From Steroidobacter agaridevorans (GTDB taxonomy: Bacteria; Pseudomonadota; Gammaproteobacteria; Steroidobacterales; Steroidobacteraceae), in NCBI RefSeq assembly GCF_009932555.1, contig NZ_BLJO01000004.1, positions 81,073 through 136,939 of the forward strand: a stretch of 55,867 bases of DNA. The letters run 5' to 3'. Below, one piece after another: positions 8,146-15,937 of this stretch. A program made the position numbers and the translations under genes. Under the pieces are notes generated by a model. It was not told the DNA's origin, ran no database searches, and worked only from the letters and a program-made list of their open reading frames with translations. How positions within the stretch are numbered: position 1 is the stretch's first letter; each line of letters starts with the position of its first letter.

Positions 8146-10179
8146 ATGAGATTGATGAAGTTGGGTTCGGTCGCGATCTTGATCAGTGCGTCCTTGCTGA
8201 CCGCCTGCAGCGATAACGGCGACGACAACCGCCGTCGGCCGGCAATCTCCGCGCCGGATTCGCCGCTGCTTCCGGCAACCGTGGGAACTGCCTTCAGCGC
8301 GACATTCATTTCTGCTGGCGACACCGTGATGTGGAGTGTCGCCTCGGGCACATTGCCGCCCGGCCTGACGCTGAACGCCACGACCGGCATGTACACGGGC
8401 ACACCGACTGTGGCCGGCTCTTATTCATTTACGATCTCCGCCACCAACAACTTCGGCATGGATAGCCGCGCGTATGCGCAGGTGGTCGCCGCGCCGCCGT
8501 TGGATAGCAATGCGCTGCTGTCGAACGGCTCGCTGGTGGCCTTCCCCTCCGTTCTTGCCTCGGGGTTCGATACGCCGGTCACCATTGCGGGCGTGATCGA
8601 CGGCGACACGCTGGTCAGTATCGATCGACGGCCACAGAACGGCTTCTTGTACGGCCTGGGGTACAACGCGGTCGCCGGCTCGGTCCGGCTTTACAACATT
8701 TCTTCGCAGACCGCGACGGCGACACCCATCGGAGTAGTCGGCCAGTTCGTCATGGCTGACGGCACGACGCCGGTGCGCATCGGTGTGGATGCGACCACGG
8801 TGTTCGGCATGGACTTCAATCCGACCGTCGATCGCGTGCGTGTCGTGAACAGCGCCGGTCAGAACTTCCGCATGAATCCCAACAACGGCGCGCTCGTGGA
8901 TTTCGACCCGACGCCTGCCTCGCCGGGCGTGCAGATGGACGGCGGCATCAACGGACCGACGATGGCGCTGCAGGAGACGGCGTACACGAACAGCTCTCCG
9001 AACGTCACCGCCACGACGCAGTACACGATCGATCAGACGATCGATGCGGTCTGTATCCAGAATCCGCCCAACAACGGCACGCAGACAATGTGCATGCCGC
9101 TGTCGGTGCCGGTGGAAACGGTGCAGGGCTTCGATATCCCGTCGTCGGTCACGGTGGCCGCGTCGAACGCGGTGGCCACAGGGCTGGGCACGGCAGTCGT
9201 GCGCGCTTCGGGCCGTGCTCAGGATGAGTTGGTGAACATCAATCTCGCGACGGGCGGTGTGACGACGCTCGGTCCGGTCAATCCGGCCGGCATCATTGGC
9301 GTCGCGCTGCAGTCGCCGGCGATGACTCCGCCGCTGTTCGCGCTCTCCGCCGATGGCACTCAGCTGTTTCGTCTTCTGAGCACGGCATTGAGCACGCCGG
9401 CGATGGTGAGCATCGCGGGTGTCACTGCCGGAGAAACCTTGGTCGGCATCGACTTCCGCCCGCAAACCGGCCAGCTGTTCTCGTTCGGCGTGAATGCGGA
9501 CACCGACACCGGCACCATCTACATCATCGATCCGCAAAACGGGATGGCAATGCCCGTTGGCTCGACCGGCATGGTTTCGTTCGTGACCACCGCGGGCGCG
9601 GTCGTCGACTTCCCGCCGGTCAGCGCGGGCTACGGCTTCGACTTCAATCCCACGGTCGATCGCATTCGCGTCACCACTGGCACCGGCTTGAACTTCCGGC
9701 TCAATCAAAACACCGGTGGACCGGTCGACAACAACGCGAACGACGCCGACGGCAACAATCCCGACGGCTCGATCAACGGTCAGCCGGCGGGCTCCACGGG
9801 TGTGACCGCGGCCGCTTATACGAACAGCTTCGGTCAACCGCTCATGGGCGGCGTGACCACGCAGTACGTGATCGATGCGGCCAGCAATACGCTGTTTATC
9901 CAGAACCCACCGAACAACGGCACGCTGACGGCGCCGCAGACCATCACGTTGAATGGCGCCACGCTGGACTTCACCGAAGCGAATGGCTTCGATATACCCG
10001 CGAACGTAAGAGTGACGGCTTCAGCAACCCCGGCGACGGGCTCGGGCTTTGCGGCACTGACGGTAGGCACGACGACGCGCCTGTATTCTATCGATCTGAG
10101 CAATGGCCGCGCGACGGATCTGGGTCCGCTGCCCGCCGGTGTGAGTGGCCTGACCGTGGGTCAGATCGGCGTCAAATAA
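8146..10179 (+). CDS. DUF4394-repeat lipoprotein with Ig-like domain
   Basis: About 677 residues. The N-terminus is a lipoprotein signal ending SLLTAC, so the protein is probably anchored in the outer membrane. Next comes a cadherin/putative-Ig-like domain (about residues 35-115, with LPPGLTLNATTGMYTGTPT). After that are two long tandem copies of a DUF4394-like unit of roughly 250 residues. Each copy contains a RPQ(N/T)G segment, DFNPTVDRIRV and the phrase FIQNPPNNGT or CIQNPPNNGT. DUF4394 units form propeller-like repeats of unknown role. The start at 8146 is preferred over 8113 because an AAGGGA site precedes it and the signal peptide begins there. No neighbour suggests a pathway. Confidence 0.85.
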   Translation: MRLMKLGSVAILISASLLTACSDNGDDNRRRPAISAPDSPLLPATVGTAFSATFISAGDTVMWSVASGTLPPGLTLNATTGMYTGTPTVAGSYSFTISATNNFGMDSRAYAQVVAAPPLDSNALLSNGSLVAFPSVLASGFDTPVTIAGVIDGDTLVSIDRRPQNGFLYGLGYNAVAGSVRLYNISSQTATATPIGVVGQFVMADGTTPVRIGVDATTVFGMDFNPTVDRVRVVNSAGQNFRMNPNNGALVDFDPTPASPGVQMDGGINGPTMALQETAYTNSSPNVTATTQYTIDQTIDAVCIQNPPNNGTQTMCMPLSVPVETVQGFDIPSSVTVAASNAVATGLGTAVVRASGRAQDELVNINLATGGVTTLGPVNPAGIIGVALQSPAMTPPLFALSADGTQLFRLLSTALSTPAMVSIAGVTAGETLVGIDFRPQTGQLFSFGVNADTDTGTIYIIDPQNGMAMPVGSTGMVSFVTTAGAVVDFPPVSAGYGFDFNPTVDRIRVTTGTGLNFRLNQNTGGPVDNNANDADGNNPDGSINGQPAGSTGVTAAAYTNSFGQPLMGGVTTQYVIDAASNTLFIQNPPNNGTLTAPQTITLNGATLDFTEANGFDIPANVRVTASATPATGSGFAALTVGTTTRLYSIDLSNGRATDLGPLPAGVSGLTVGQIGVK

Positions 10180-10196
10180 AGTTATAACTTCCAACA

Positions 10197-10224
10197 GCGA
10201 CGGCGGTGATTGCACCGCCGTCGC
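10197..10224. terminator. Shared hairpin between convergent genes
   Basis: A perfect 12-bp stem (GCGACGGCGGTG and its complement) with loop ATTG sits between the DUF4394 gene and the convergent Spy-like gene. No long T-run flanks it, so a bidirectional terminator is likely but not certain. Confidence 0.6.
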
Positions 10225-10232
10225 ATCGCTCG

Positions 10233-10673
10233 TTAGTTGCCCGAGCTGTCGGTGGACGATTTGTCCTTGCCGTCCCAACCGCGCTTGCCGAAGCCGCGGC
10301 CAGGGCCCCGGCCATGCTCGCGCAGCGCATCGAACTTCTTCAGCTGGGTCTCGTTCAGCACTGAGCTCAGCTTGGTGTGCAGCTCCTGCTTGGACTGCTC
10401 GCGCTTGGCTTTCATTTCGTCGCGCGATGGGCGGGTGCCCGAGGCGCGAGCGGCGTCGAAATCGGCGCGCATTTGTTCGTGCTGTTCCTTCAGGATCTTC
10501 TCGACTTCGGTCTTCTGATACGCATCCAGGTCGAGCAGCAGCGCCAGGCGGTCCATGTCCGGACCCGGCGCCACCTTCGCGGGCGGGGGGGTGGTGGCCG
10601 TCGTGGTGTCGGCGGCAAAGGCCACGCCGCTGGCAAGCCAGGCAAGCGCAAGCAGGGTGACTTTGGTTTTCAT
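10233..10673 (-). CDS. Spy/CpxP-like periplasmic protein
   Basis: About 146 residues, with a clear Sec signal peptide (LLALAWLASGVAFA) and a mature region of amphipathic helices. The segment LNETQLKKFDALREHG is an LTxxQ-like motif, the hallmark of the Spy/CpxP/ZraP periplasmic chaperone and sensor superfamily. The tail is Gly/Arg-rich and hydrophilic. Proteins of this type bind unfolded proteins or damp an envelope-stress sensor kinase. The next gene on the same strand (start 12216) encodes a sensor kinase with a periplasmic domain, followed by its regulator, which fits a CpxP-CpxA-CpxR-like arrangement. The ATG at 10673 has a GGAGA site. The frame is open to 10745, but that extension lacks a signal peptide. 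Confidence 0.8.
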   Translation of the reverse strand: MKTKVTLLALAWLASGVAFAADTTTATTPPPAKVAPGPDMDRLALLLDLDAYQKTEVEKILKEQHEQMRADFDAARASGTRPSRDEMKAKREQSKQELHTKLSSVLNETQLKKFDALREHGRGPGRGFGKRGWDGKDKSSTDSSGN

Positions 10674-10806
10674 CACAATCTCTCCGTTGGGGTGAAGGTG
10701 TGTTCGGCGGCGAAGAACCTGAGAACACGCTTGCAGAATAGGCACTCGCCGGCGCCAGTGCGGTAATCAATTGTTACCAACTGCATCTCCAGAAATCCCT
10801 GCGAAT

Positions 10807-12216
10807 TCAGGTGCTTATAACTTCTCTTGGCAGCGTCAGCCGAGCCTCCAGCCCGCCGTTCTGACGATTGTGGAGAGAGAGTGAACCTCCATGGGCCTGC
10901 GCGATGTCTCGCGCAATGCTCAGGCCCAGGCCGGTGCCGCCCGTGTCGCGGTTGCGGGAGTGTTCGAGGCGAAAGAACGGTTCGAACACTTTCTCCAGCA
11001 TGTCTTCGGGAATGCCGGGGCCTTCGTCCAGGATGCGCACGATCAACTGGGAGCCGTCCTCGATCTGGATCGTGGCTCTGACTCCATGGCGGATCGCATT
11101 CTGAACCAGGTTGCCGAGACAGCGTTTCAACGCGAGCGGTTTGGCGACGTAAGGAGCGCGAGCCGAGCCGACGATACTGACTTCACCGCCGAGCTCCGCG
11201 TGTTGTCGTTGCAGCTCGAGTGCGAGCGCGTCGATGTCGACGGGCACAGCCGCTTCATCGTCGTTCAGGCCGCGGAATACGCCGAGCGCGCCACGAATCA
11301 TGCTCGACATCTCATCCAGGTCTTCGACCAGGCGTTGACGCAGTTGATCGTCGTCGATCGACTCGACGCGCAAGCGCAGTCGAGTCAGCGGCGTACGCAG
11401 ATCGTGCGACATCGCCGCCAGCACTTGAGTGCGGCTGTCGAGATAGCGTCGCAAACGTTCCTGCATGGAGTTGAACGCCCGCGTTGCGCGCCGGATTTCT
11501 CGCGCACCCGTTTCTTTCAATGGCGTGCCGCTCGCGCCGCGGCCCACCGCGTCGGCGGCTCGGGCGAGATCGCCGAGGGGACGCGTGATCGTACGGGTCA
11601 TGGCATAGAGAACGACGCCCAAGGCGATCGCGAGAAACCCCAGCTCCAAAAAAATCTGCCTTGGCAGGCGCGGCCCCGAGCGGGGCGCAAACGTGCGGAA
11701 GATGGCTTTGTCGCCATCGGGGAAGGTCACTGTGACATCGAACACGCGATCACGCCGGATGATGCCCGGCGGCGGCGGACCATCGGGCGGCGGCAAATCC
11801 CGACGCAAGGCATGCAAAGGAATGACTTCGGAGCGGCGTGCCCGCGGCGGTCCCGTTGAAACCTTGTACTCCGAGCCGAGATGACGTTGCAGATGAGCGG
11901 CGAACGCGCGCTCCAGTGCAGCCCGTTCTTCGTCTTGAATGCGGGGCGGCGGCGGACGAACGTCGTCCGGTGTGAGACGTTGTTCGCGCAGTTTCATGCG
12001 TGCGTCGTCGCGTTCTTCGCGCGACAGCCCCGCCAGATACTGGCTCGTTTCGGCAATGGTATTCGCCGAGCTGCCGGCGCCGCTGTCGAGCAAAGCCAGC
12101 TCGCGACGCTCGCGCACGATCAGCAGAATGAACACCAGCAGCATGGCGCCGATCACGCCTACCGTGGCGACGAACAGGCGCCCGAACAGTGTGTCCGGCA
12201 GCAACCGGCGCGCCAT
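10807..12216 (-). CDS. EnvZ/RstB-type sensor histidine kinase
   Basis: About 469 residues. It has two membrane spans (about residues 10-34 and 188-207) and between them a periplasmic domain with several proline clusters. HAMP follows (TRTITRPLGDLARAADAVG). The dimerisation domain carries the phospho-accepting His in AMSHDLRTPLTRLRLR. The ATP domain shows NAIRHG, DEGPGIPEDMLEKVFEPF and GGTGLGLSIA. The true start is the ATG at 12216: it overlaps the regulator stop codon as TAATG, with AGGA just ahead, so translation is coupled. It presumably senses an envelope signal and phosphorylates the neighbouring OmpR-type regulator. The Spy-like protein gene downstream may feed back on it. Confidence 0.92.
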   Translation of the reverse strand: MARRLLPDTLFGRLFVATVGVIGAMLLVFILLIVRERRELALLDSGAGSSANTIAETSQYLAGLSREERDDARMKLREQRLTPDDVRPPPPRIQDEERAALERAFAAHLQRHLGSEYKVSTGPPRARRSEVIPLHALRRDLPPPDGPPPPGIIRRDRVFDVTVTFPDGDKAIFRTFAPRSGPRLPRQIFLELGFLAIALGVVLYAMTRTITRPLGDLARAADAVGRGASGTPLKETGAREIRRATRAFNSMQERLRRYLDSRTQVLAAMSHDLRTPLTRLRLRVESIDDDQLRQRLVEDLDEMSSMIRGALGVFRGLNDDEAAVPVDIDALALELQRQHAELGGEVSIVGSARAPYVAKPLALKRCLGNLVQNAIRHGVRATIQIEDGSQLIVRILDEGPGIPEDMLEKVFEPFFRLEHSRNRDTGGTGLGLSIARDIAQAHGGSLSLHNRQNGGLEARLTLPREVIST

Positions 12217-12935
12217 TATTCCTGCTCGACGGGCACGCCCATCACATAGCCTTCGCCATAAATCGTCTTGATGATTTTCGGAGAGCGCGCGTCGTCGCGC
12301 AGAACCTGGCGCAACCGGCTGATGCGAACATCGACGCTGCGGTCGAAGGGATCGATGTCGCGGCCGCGCAGCAGCTCCATCAATTGCGAGCGCGACAACA
12401 CTCTCGTCGGATGCGACAGCAGGATGGAGAGCAGCCGAAACTCGGCGCCGCTCAGCGCATGTTGAGAGCCATCGGCATGGGTGAGCGAGCGTGCGGTGAC
12501 ATCGAGCTGCCAATCGCCGAAGCGATACGCGTTCACGGCGGTCTGTGCGGGATCGCGAGGCATGTGTACGGTCCGCCGCAGGATCGCTTTGATTCTTCCC
12601 ACGAGCTCGCGCGGGCTGAACGGCTTCGACAGATAGTCGTCGGCGCCGACTTCCAACCCGACGACGCGATCGATCTCTTCGCCCAGCGCAGTCAGCATGA
12701 GGATCGGAATCTGCGAATGAGCGCGCAGCTCGCGTGTGAGCTTCAGGCCGTCCTCGCCGGGGAGCATCAGGTCGAGCACGATCAAGTCGACATGCGACTG
12801 TTCGAGCGCGCGGCGCATGGCCTTGCCATCGGCGACCGCGGTGGTGCGGTAACCGTTCTTCTGCAGGTAATCGCCCAGCAGCGTACGAATTTCGCGATCG
12901 TCATCGACGATCAGGATGTGGCGAGAGTCGGTCAT
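12216..12935 (-). CDS. OmpR-family response regulator
   Basis: A 239-residue regulator with a receiver domain (HILIVDDDREIRTLLGDYL, phosphorylation Asp in LIVLDLMLPGEDG, switch Thr in PILMLTALG, Lys in LSKPFSPREL). It ends in a winged-helix OmpR/PhoB DNA-binding domain (FRLLSILLSHPTRVLSRSQL, IRTIYGEGYVMG-like end). It is the first gene of a two-gene unit with the histidine kinase downstream, joined by a one-base overlap. A 15-bp imperfect inverted repeat lies 64-106 bases upstream of its start and could be its own binding site. A shared GTAAC-type motif is also seen ahead of the Spy-like gene. Confidence 0.94.
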   Translation of the reverse strand: MTDSRHILIVDDDREIRTLLGDYLQKNGYRTTAVADGKAMRRALEQSHVDLIVLDLMLPGEDGLKLTRELRAHSQIPILMLTALGEEIDRVVGLEVGADDYLSKPFSPRELVGRIKAILRRTVHMPRDPAQTAVNAYRFGDWQLDVTARSLTHADGSQHALSGAEFRLLSILLSHPTRVLSRSQLMELLRGRDIDPFDRSVDVRISRLRQVLRDDARSPKIIKTIYGEGYVMGVPVEQE

Positions 12936-12998
12936 GGAATCACGTCAGGGGCCCGTTCGCATCATGACCAATGACGGCGGAACGCGCCCGCCGACATT

Positions 12999-13041
12999 GT
13001 AACTAACTGTTGCCCCCATGCGAGCCGCAACAGTAAGTAAC
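12999..13041. promoter_or_regulatory. Imperfect inverted repeat before the OmpR-type gene
   Basis: Arms GTAACTAACTGTTGC (12999-13013) and GCAACAGTAAGTAAC (13027-13041) pair at 13 of 15 positions around a 13-base centre. The repeat lies between the diguanylate cyclase stop codon and the response-regulator start. It may be an autoregulatory operator, a terminator for the upstream gene, or both. A related GGTAA-N7-TTACC repeat occurs upstream of the Spy-like gene near 10760-10780. Confidence 0.5.
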
Positions 13042-13046
13042 GATTC

Positions 13047-14900
13047 CTAGGCGTGGCCGACGTTACGCAGCTCGTCGTCGATCGGATCCGGCCGCTCGGC
13101 GTCGACCGTCTCGCCATCGTAGGGCATCACACGATCGCGGCCGGCAGCTTTGGCTCGATACAGGGCAGCGTCCGCGTGCGCGAGCAGCTGACGCAGCTCA
13201 TAGCCGGACTCTTCGGTCGACGTGACGCCGAAGCTGCCGGACACCGAGCAACGCACCCCGTCGTATTGGGGCTCGATGGCGCTCAGCGCGACTCGCAGGC
13301 GCTCGGCGCGTTGCTTCGCGTCCTCCAGACCGCAGCCCGGCAGCACGATGCCGAATTCTTCGCCGCCGACGCGTCCGAAAATATCACTGACCCGCAGATG
13401 GCCCTGGCAGGCGATGACAGCCTGGCGCAGCACGTGATCGCCCGCGGCGTGGCCGAAGCGATCGTTGATGGCTTTGAAATGATCCAGGTCGCACAGAACC
13501 ACGCTGGCCTGCTGTTGCGACTTGCGCGCCGCTTCGAGCACGGTTTCGGCAAGTTGAATGAAACGCGGACGGTTGGCGATGCCGGTCAGGCTGTCCTCTT
13601 GCGACAGTTTCATGAAGTGCAGCTGCGAGCGCTTGGTGCGATAGGCCCACAGCGCGATGAATACCAGGACCAGCAGCAACAGCGCGATATACAAGCGGCT
13701 GGTCTCGGCAGCCTTGCCGTCCAGCTCGCGCTGCAGCTGCAACAGTTTGTTTTCCTGGTTGAGCGCTTCCAGCTGCGACTTGGTGGTCAGGGTGTTCGAT
13801 TTGACGCGCTCGTAAGCCAGCTGGCGTGCGGTGACGTCATCGAGATAAGCCTTGTCGGCGGCGGCGGATTTCTTCAAGTAGCCGATGGCGCTGCCGATGT
13901 CGCCTTGTTTCTCGGACTCTTCGAAGAGCACGCGATAGGCGCCGACCAACGGCTGGGTAAATTGATCCTTGACGCTGTGCTCGACGGCTCGCAACGCCAT
14001 GCGCTGTGCGTTCACTCCGGCGCCGCGCTGCTGATATGCCTGAGCCAGCAACGATTCCCACTCCGAGACGCCGCGCGGATAGCGCGTTTGCTCCATCTCA
14101 CCATAGTGCCGCTCGAGCAGGCTGATCGCCTCATCGATGCGATGCTCACGCAACAACAAGCGGGCATGGGTCATGCGGATGCCGTTCGCGGCCAGCGATT
14201 CACCCTGTTGCAGGCAGGCGTCGATGGCGGCGGGGATGGCGGGAGCGTCAGCCTTGATCCGCTTGGTCTTGCATAGGGTGTCGAGGCGGATCTGCTCGCC
14301 TCGGCACACGCCGCGGCCACGAGCGTTCTCTTTGACGACCTGCTCGGCGTAGTGAATGCCGAGGTCGTATTCGCCGACCAGGACGTAAAGATCGGCCGCG
14401 ACGGACATGCCCTGCAGTCGGGCGTCCTTATCGGTGACCTCGGGCAGCTTGTTCAACAGTTTGTTGAGTTGCAGGAACGCGCCTTCGTATCGCGTCGCCA
14501 ATACCTGGACGTTCGTGGCGGTCACGCTGGCGCGGAATTGGAGCGTCGGGTCGCTGGCCTGATCGGCGAGCGACTCCAGCATGGGAATCGCGGCGGCGTA
14601 CTCACCCGTGTACACCAGACGCCAGGCGTGTAGATATTGGAGATGCTCGCGTTGCTGGCCCGACAGAGCATCGGGCTGGGCCTGCAGTTGATCGATCAGT
14701 CGGGCGAATTCGGCGGGGTCGACGCTCTTGACGGCGTCAGCCCGCTGTAACATGTCGGCGAAGTCCTCGCGGTCCGCCGCCGGCAGCGGTCCGCCGGCGA
14801 ACAGGCACAAGCAAGCTACTCCGCCCAGCAGCCGGTGCCGGACGGAATGCTTGCTGACATTGGTTTGCTCAGCCGGCGCGGGCGACACGGCGCTCGCCAC
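13047..14900 (-). CDS. TPR-containing membrane diguanylate cyclase (GGDEF)
   Basis: About 617 residues. After an N-terminal signal or anchor (RHRLLGGVACLCLFAGG), a long alpha-helical TPR-type region runs to about residue 350. A coiled coil leads to one membrane span (LYIALLLLVLVFIALWAYR, about 400-418). The cytoplasmic C-terminal GGDEF domain carries the active-site GGEEF near 512-516, preceded by an RVSD inhibitory site. It therefore should make cyclic-di-GMP and be product-inhibited. The GTG at 14900 overlaps the end of the small precursor-like gene by 32 bases; another GTG lies at 14888. That overlap suggests translational coupling with the putative borosin genes upstream. No EAL domain is present. 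Confidence 0.9.
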   Translation of the reverse strand: MASAVSPAPAEQTNVSKHSVRHRLLGGVACLCLFAGGPLPAADREDFADMLQRADAVKSVDPAEFARLIDQLQAQPDALSGQQREHLQYLHAWRLVYTGEYAAAIPMLESLADQASDPTLQFRASVTATNVQVLATRYEGAFLQLNKLLNKLPEVTDKDARLQGMSVAADLYVLVGEYDLGIHYAEQVVKENARGRGVCRGEQIRLDTLCKTKRIKADAPAIPAAIDACLQQGESLAANGIRMTHARLLLREHRIDEAISLLERHYGEMEQTRYPRGVSEWESLLAQAYQQRGAGVNAQRMALRAVEHSVKDQFTQPLVGAYRVLFEESEKQGDIGSAIGYLKKSAAADKAYLDDVTARQLAYERVKSNTLTTKSQLEALNQENKLLQLQRELDGKAAETSRLYIALLLLVLVFIALWAYRTKRSQLHFMKLSQEDSLTGIANRPRFIQLAETVLEAARKSQQQASVVLCDLDHFKAINDRFGHAAGDHVLRQAVIACQGHLRVSDIFGRVGGEEFGIVLPGCGLEDAKQRAERLRVALSAIEPQYDGVRCSVSGSFGVTSTEESGYELRQLLAHADAALYRAKAAGRDRVMPYDGETVDAERPDPIDDELRNVGHA

Positions 14901-15138
14901 CGTCTTCGGGCTGCTGCTCTTCGGGCTCTTCGTCTTGCGGAGCGTGGACCATGCAGCAGACGTTTTTGCTGGCGCCGATCAACTCCTCGAGCTGACCAGG
15001 CTGCTGCTGCACGATGGCGGCCTGCACGGCCGGCGCGACGCCCGCCTGCGCCAGCTCCCGGGCCAGTTGCTCGCCGGTCAGCGCTTGCAGCCGCGAGCTG
15101 CGACCTATTCTTTCCAACAGATCCACGACATTCGACAC
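14869..15138 (-). CDS. Putative borosin precursor peptide (split type)
   Basis: An 89-residue peptide starting at a GTG with GAGGAGG eight bases ahead. Residues 1-57 form a small helical leader-like domain: MSNVVDLLERIGRSSRL, then alternating Ala/Leu-rich helices ending QLEELIGAS. This pattern (LG/IG at about 11-12, a hydrophobic ladder, a terminal EL-IG) resembles, as I remember them, the borosin-binding domains of split borosin precursors such as Shewanella SonA. A short hydrophobic segment, KNVCCMVHAP (58-67), would be the core, followed by an acidic tail DEEPEEQQPED. The methyltransferase and a GNAT gene lie just upstream on the same strand. A Nif11-type leader is the main alternative, but no GG cleavage site is seen. 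The function is inferred from sequence pattern and context. Confidence 0.65.
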   Translation of the reverse strand: MSNVVDLLERIGRSSRLQALTGEQLARELAQAGVAPAVQAAIVQQQPGQLEELIGASKNVCCMVHAPQDEEPEEQQPEDGGERRVARAG

Positions 15139-15353
15139 GATGCGCTCCTCCTCTCCCCAAAATTGTTGTTGAACGACGGGCTGCCTCGTGCAGCTTGGGT
15201 TGTGACAAGCCTAGGACAATCGCGACCGACCGGCTCTCGAACGCTCCACAGAAAAGTCAAACGGCGCCGGCTTCGGGCCACGCTCCCGACTTAACAGAAT
15301 GAATTATGCCTGTTTCGAAGGCGAAGGGATGAGTCGGGATTCGTCGGGCGTGC

Positions 15354-15932
15354 CTAGCGCACGTTCCGGAAGGCGGGCGGGGGCGACCACGAGTCACGAC
15401 GAACCGACCAGGCATTTCCTTGCCCATCCTCTTGCCCATTCCTTTGACAAGCTCCGTCCGCCGCAGCTTCGCTGCCACGGCGTGCGAAGCCTAAACCAAG
15501 CACAGTCCGATGCACAGCTACATGGTCGATCGCGAACTGCACCCACAGCTCATCGACTGGCAGATGTGTGAACACATGGTGGACGAGCCCGCCGAAACCT
15601 TCCTTGCAATAACCCTGGGCGCGCGCCGACTGGATGAACATGATCCCGCCCTGAACGCTGCGGTTCACGGTGTCGAAATCCTGCAGACTGCAGATGCCGA
15701 CATCGGTTTGCGACGACTTCTCGATCACGGTCAGAAACAGCCGCTCGATGGGCTCACGCTGCATGCCGGCGAGCGCGATTCGAAAACTTCTGGCGGCACG
15801 CTCGGGGGCGAGGGGCGCACCGATAAAGCGCATGGTCTCGGCGTCCGTATACAGATGTTCATAGAGTGCCGCGTCAGCCGCGGCCATGGGACGCATGCGC
15901 AGCCTGTCCGTCTCGACTGGAAACACGTGCAC
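15354..15932 (-). CDS. GNAT-family acetyltransferase, possibly frameshifted at the C-terminus
   Basis: 192 residues in one frame. The N-terminal half is a normal RimJ/RimL-like GNAT: VETDRLRMRPMAAADAALYEHLY, then the beta-strand IGICSLQ-like segment and the acetyl-CoA loop region SARAQGYCKEGFGGLVHHVF. It acetylates an amino group of an unknown acceptor. The start is a GTG six bases beyond the methyltransferase stop codon, so the two are cotranslated. After LGLGFARR (about residue 143) the sequence turns odd (Gly/Asn/Gln-rich). The +1 frame there gives a more plausible basic tail, KLRRTELVKGMGKRMGKEM, ending near 15257. A one-base indel near 15460 is therefore possible. Confidence 0.72.
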   Translation of the reverse strand: MHVFPVETDRLRMRPMAAADAALYEHLYTDAETMRFIGAPLAPERAARSFRIALAGMQREPIERLFLTVIEKSSQTDVGICSLQDFDTVNRSVQGGIMFIQSARAQGYCKEGFGGLVHHVFTHLPVDELWVQFAIDHVAVHRTVLGLGFARRGSEAAADGACQRNGQEDGQGNAWSVRRDSWSPPPAFRNVR

Positions 15933-15937
15933 GGAGT

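Noticed and set aside
8425-9837. Long antisense frame under the DUF4394 lipoprotein gene
   Set aside because: Arg/His/Asp-rich mirror of a recognisable repeat protein.
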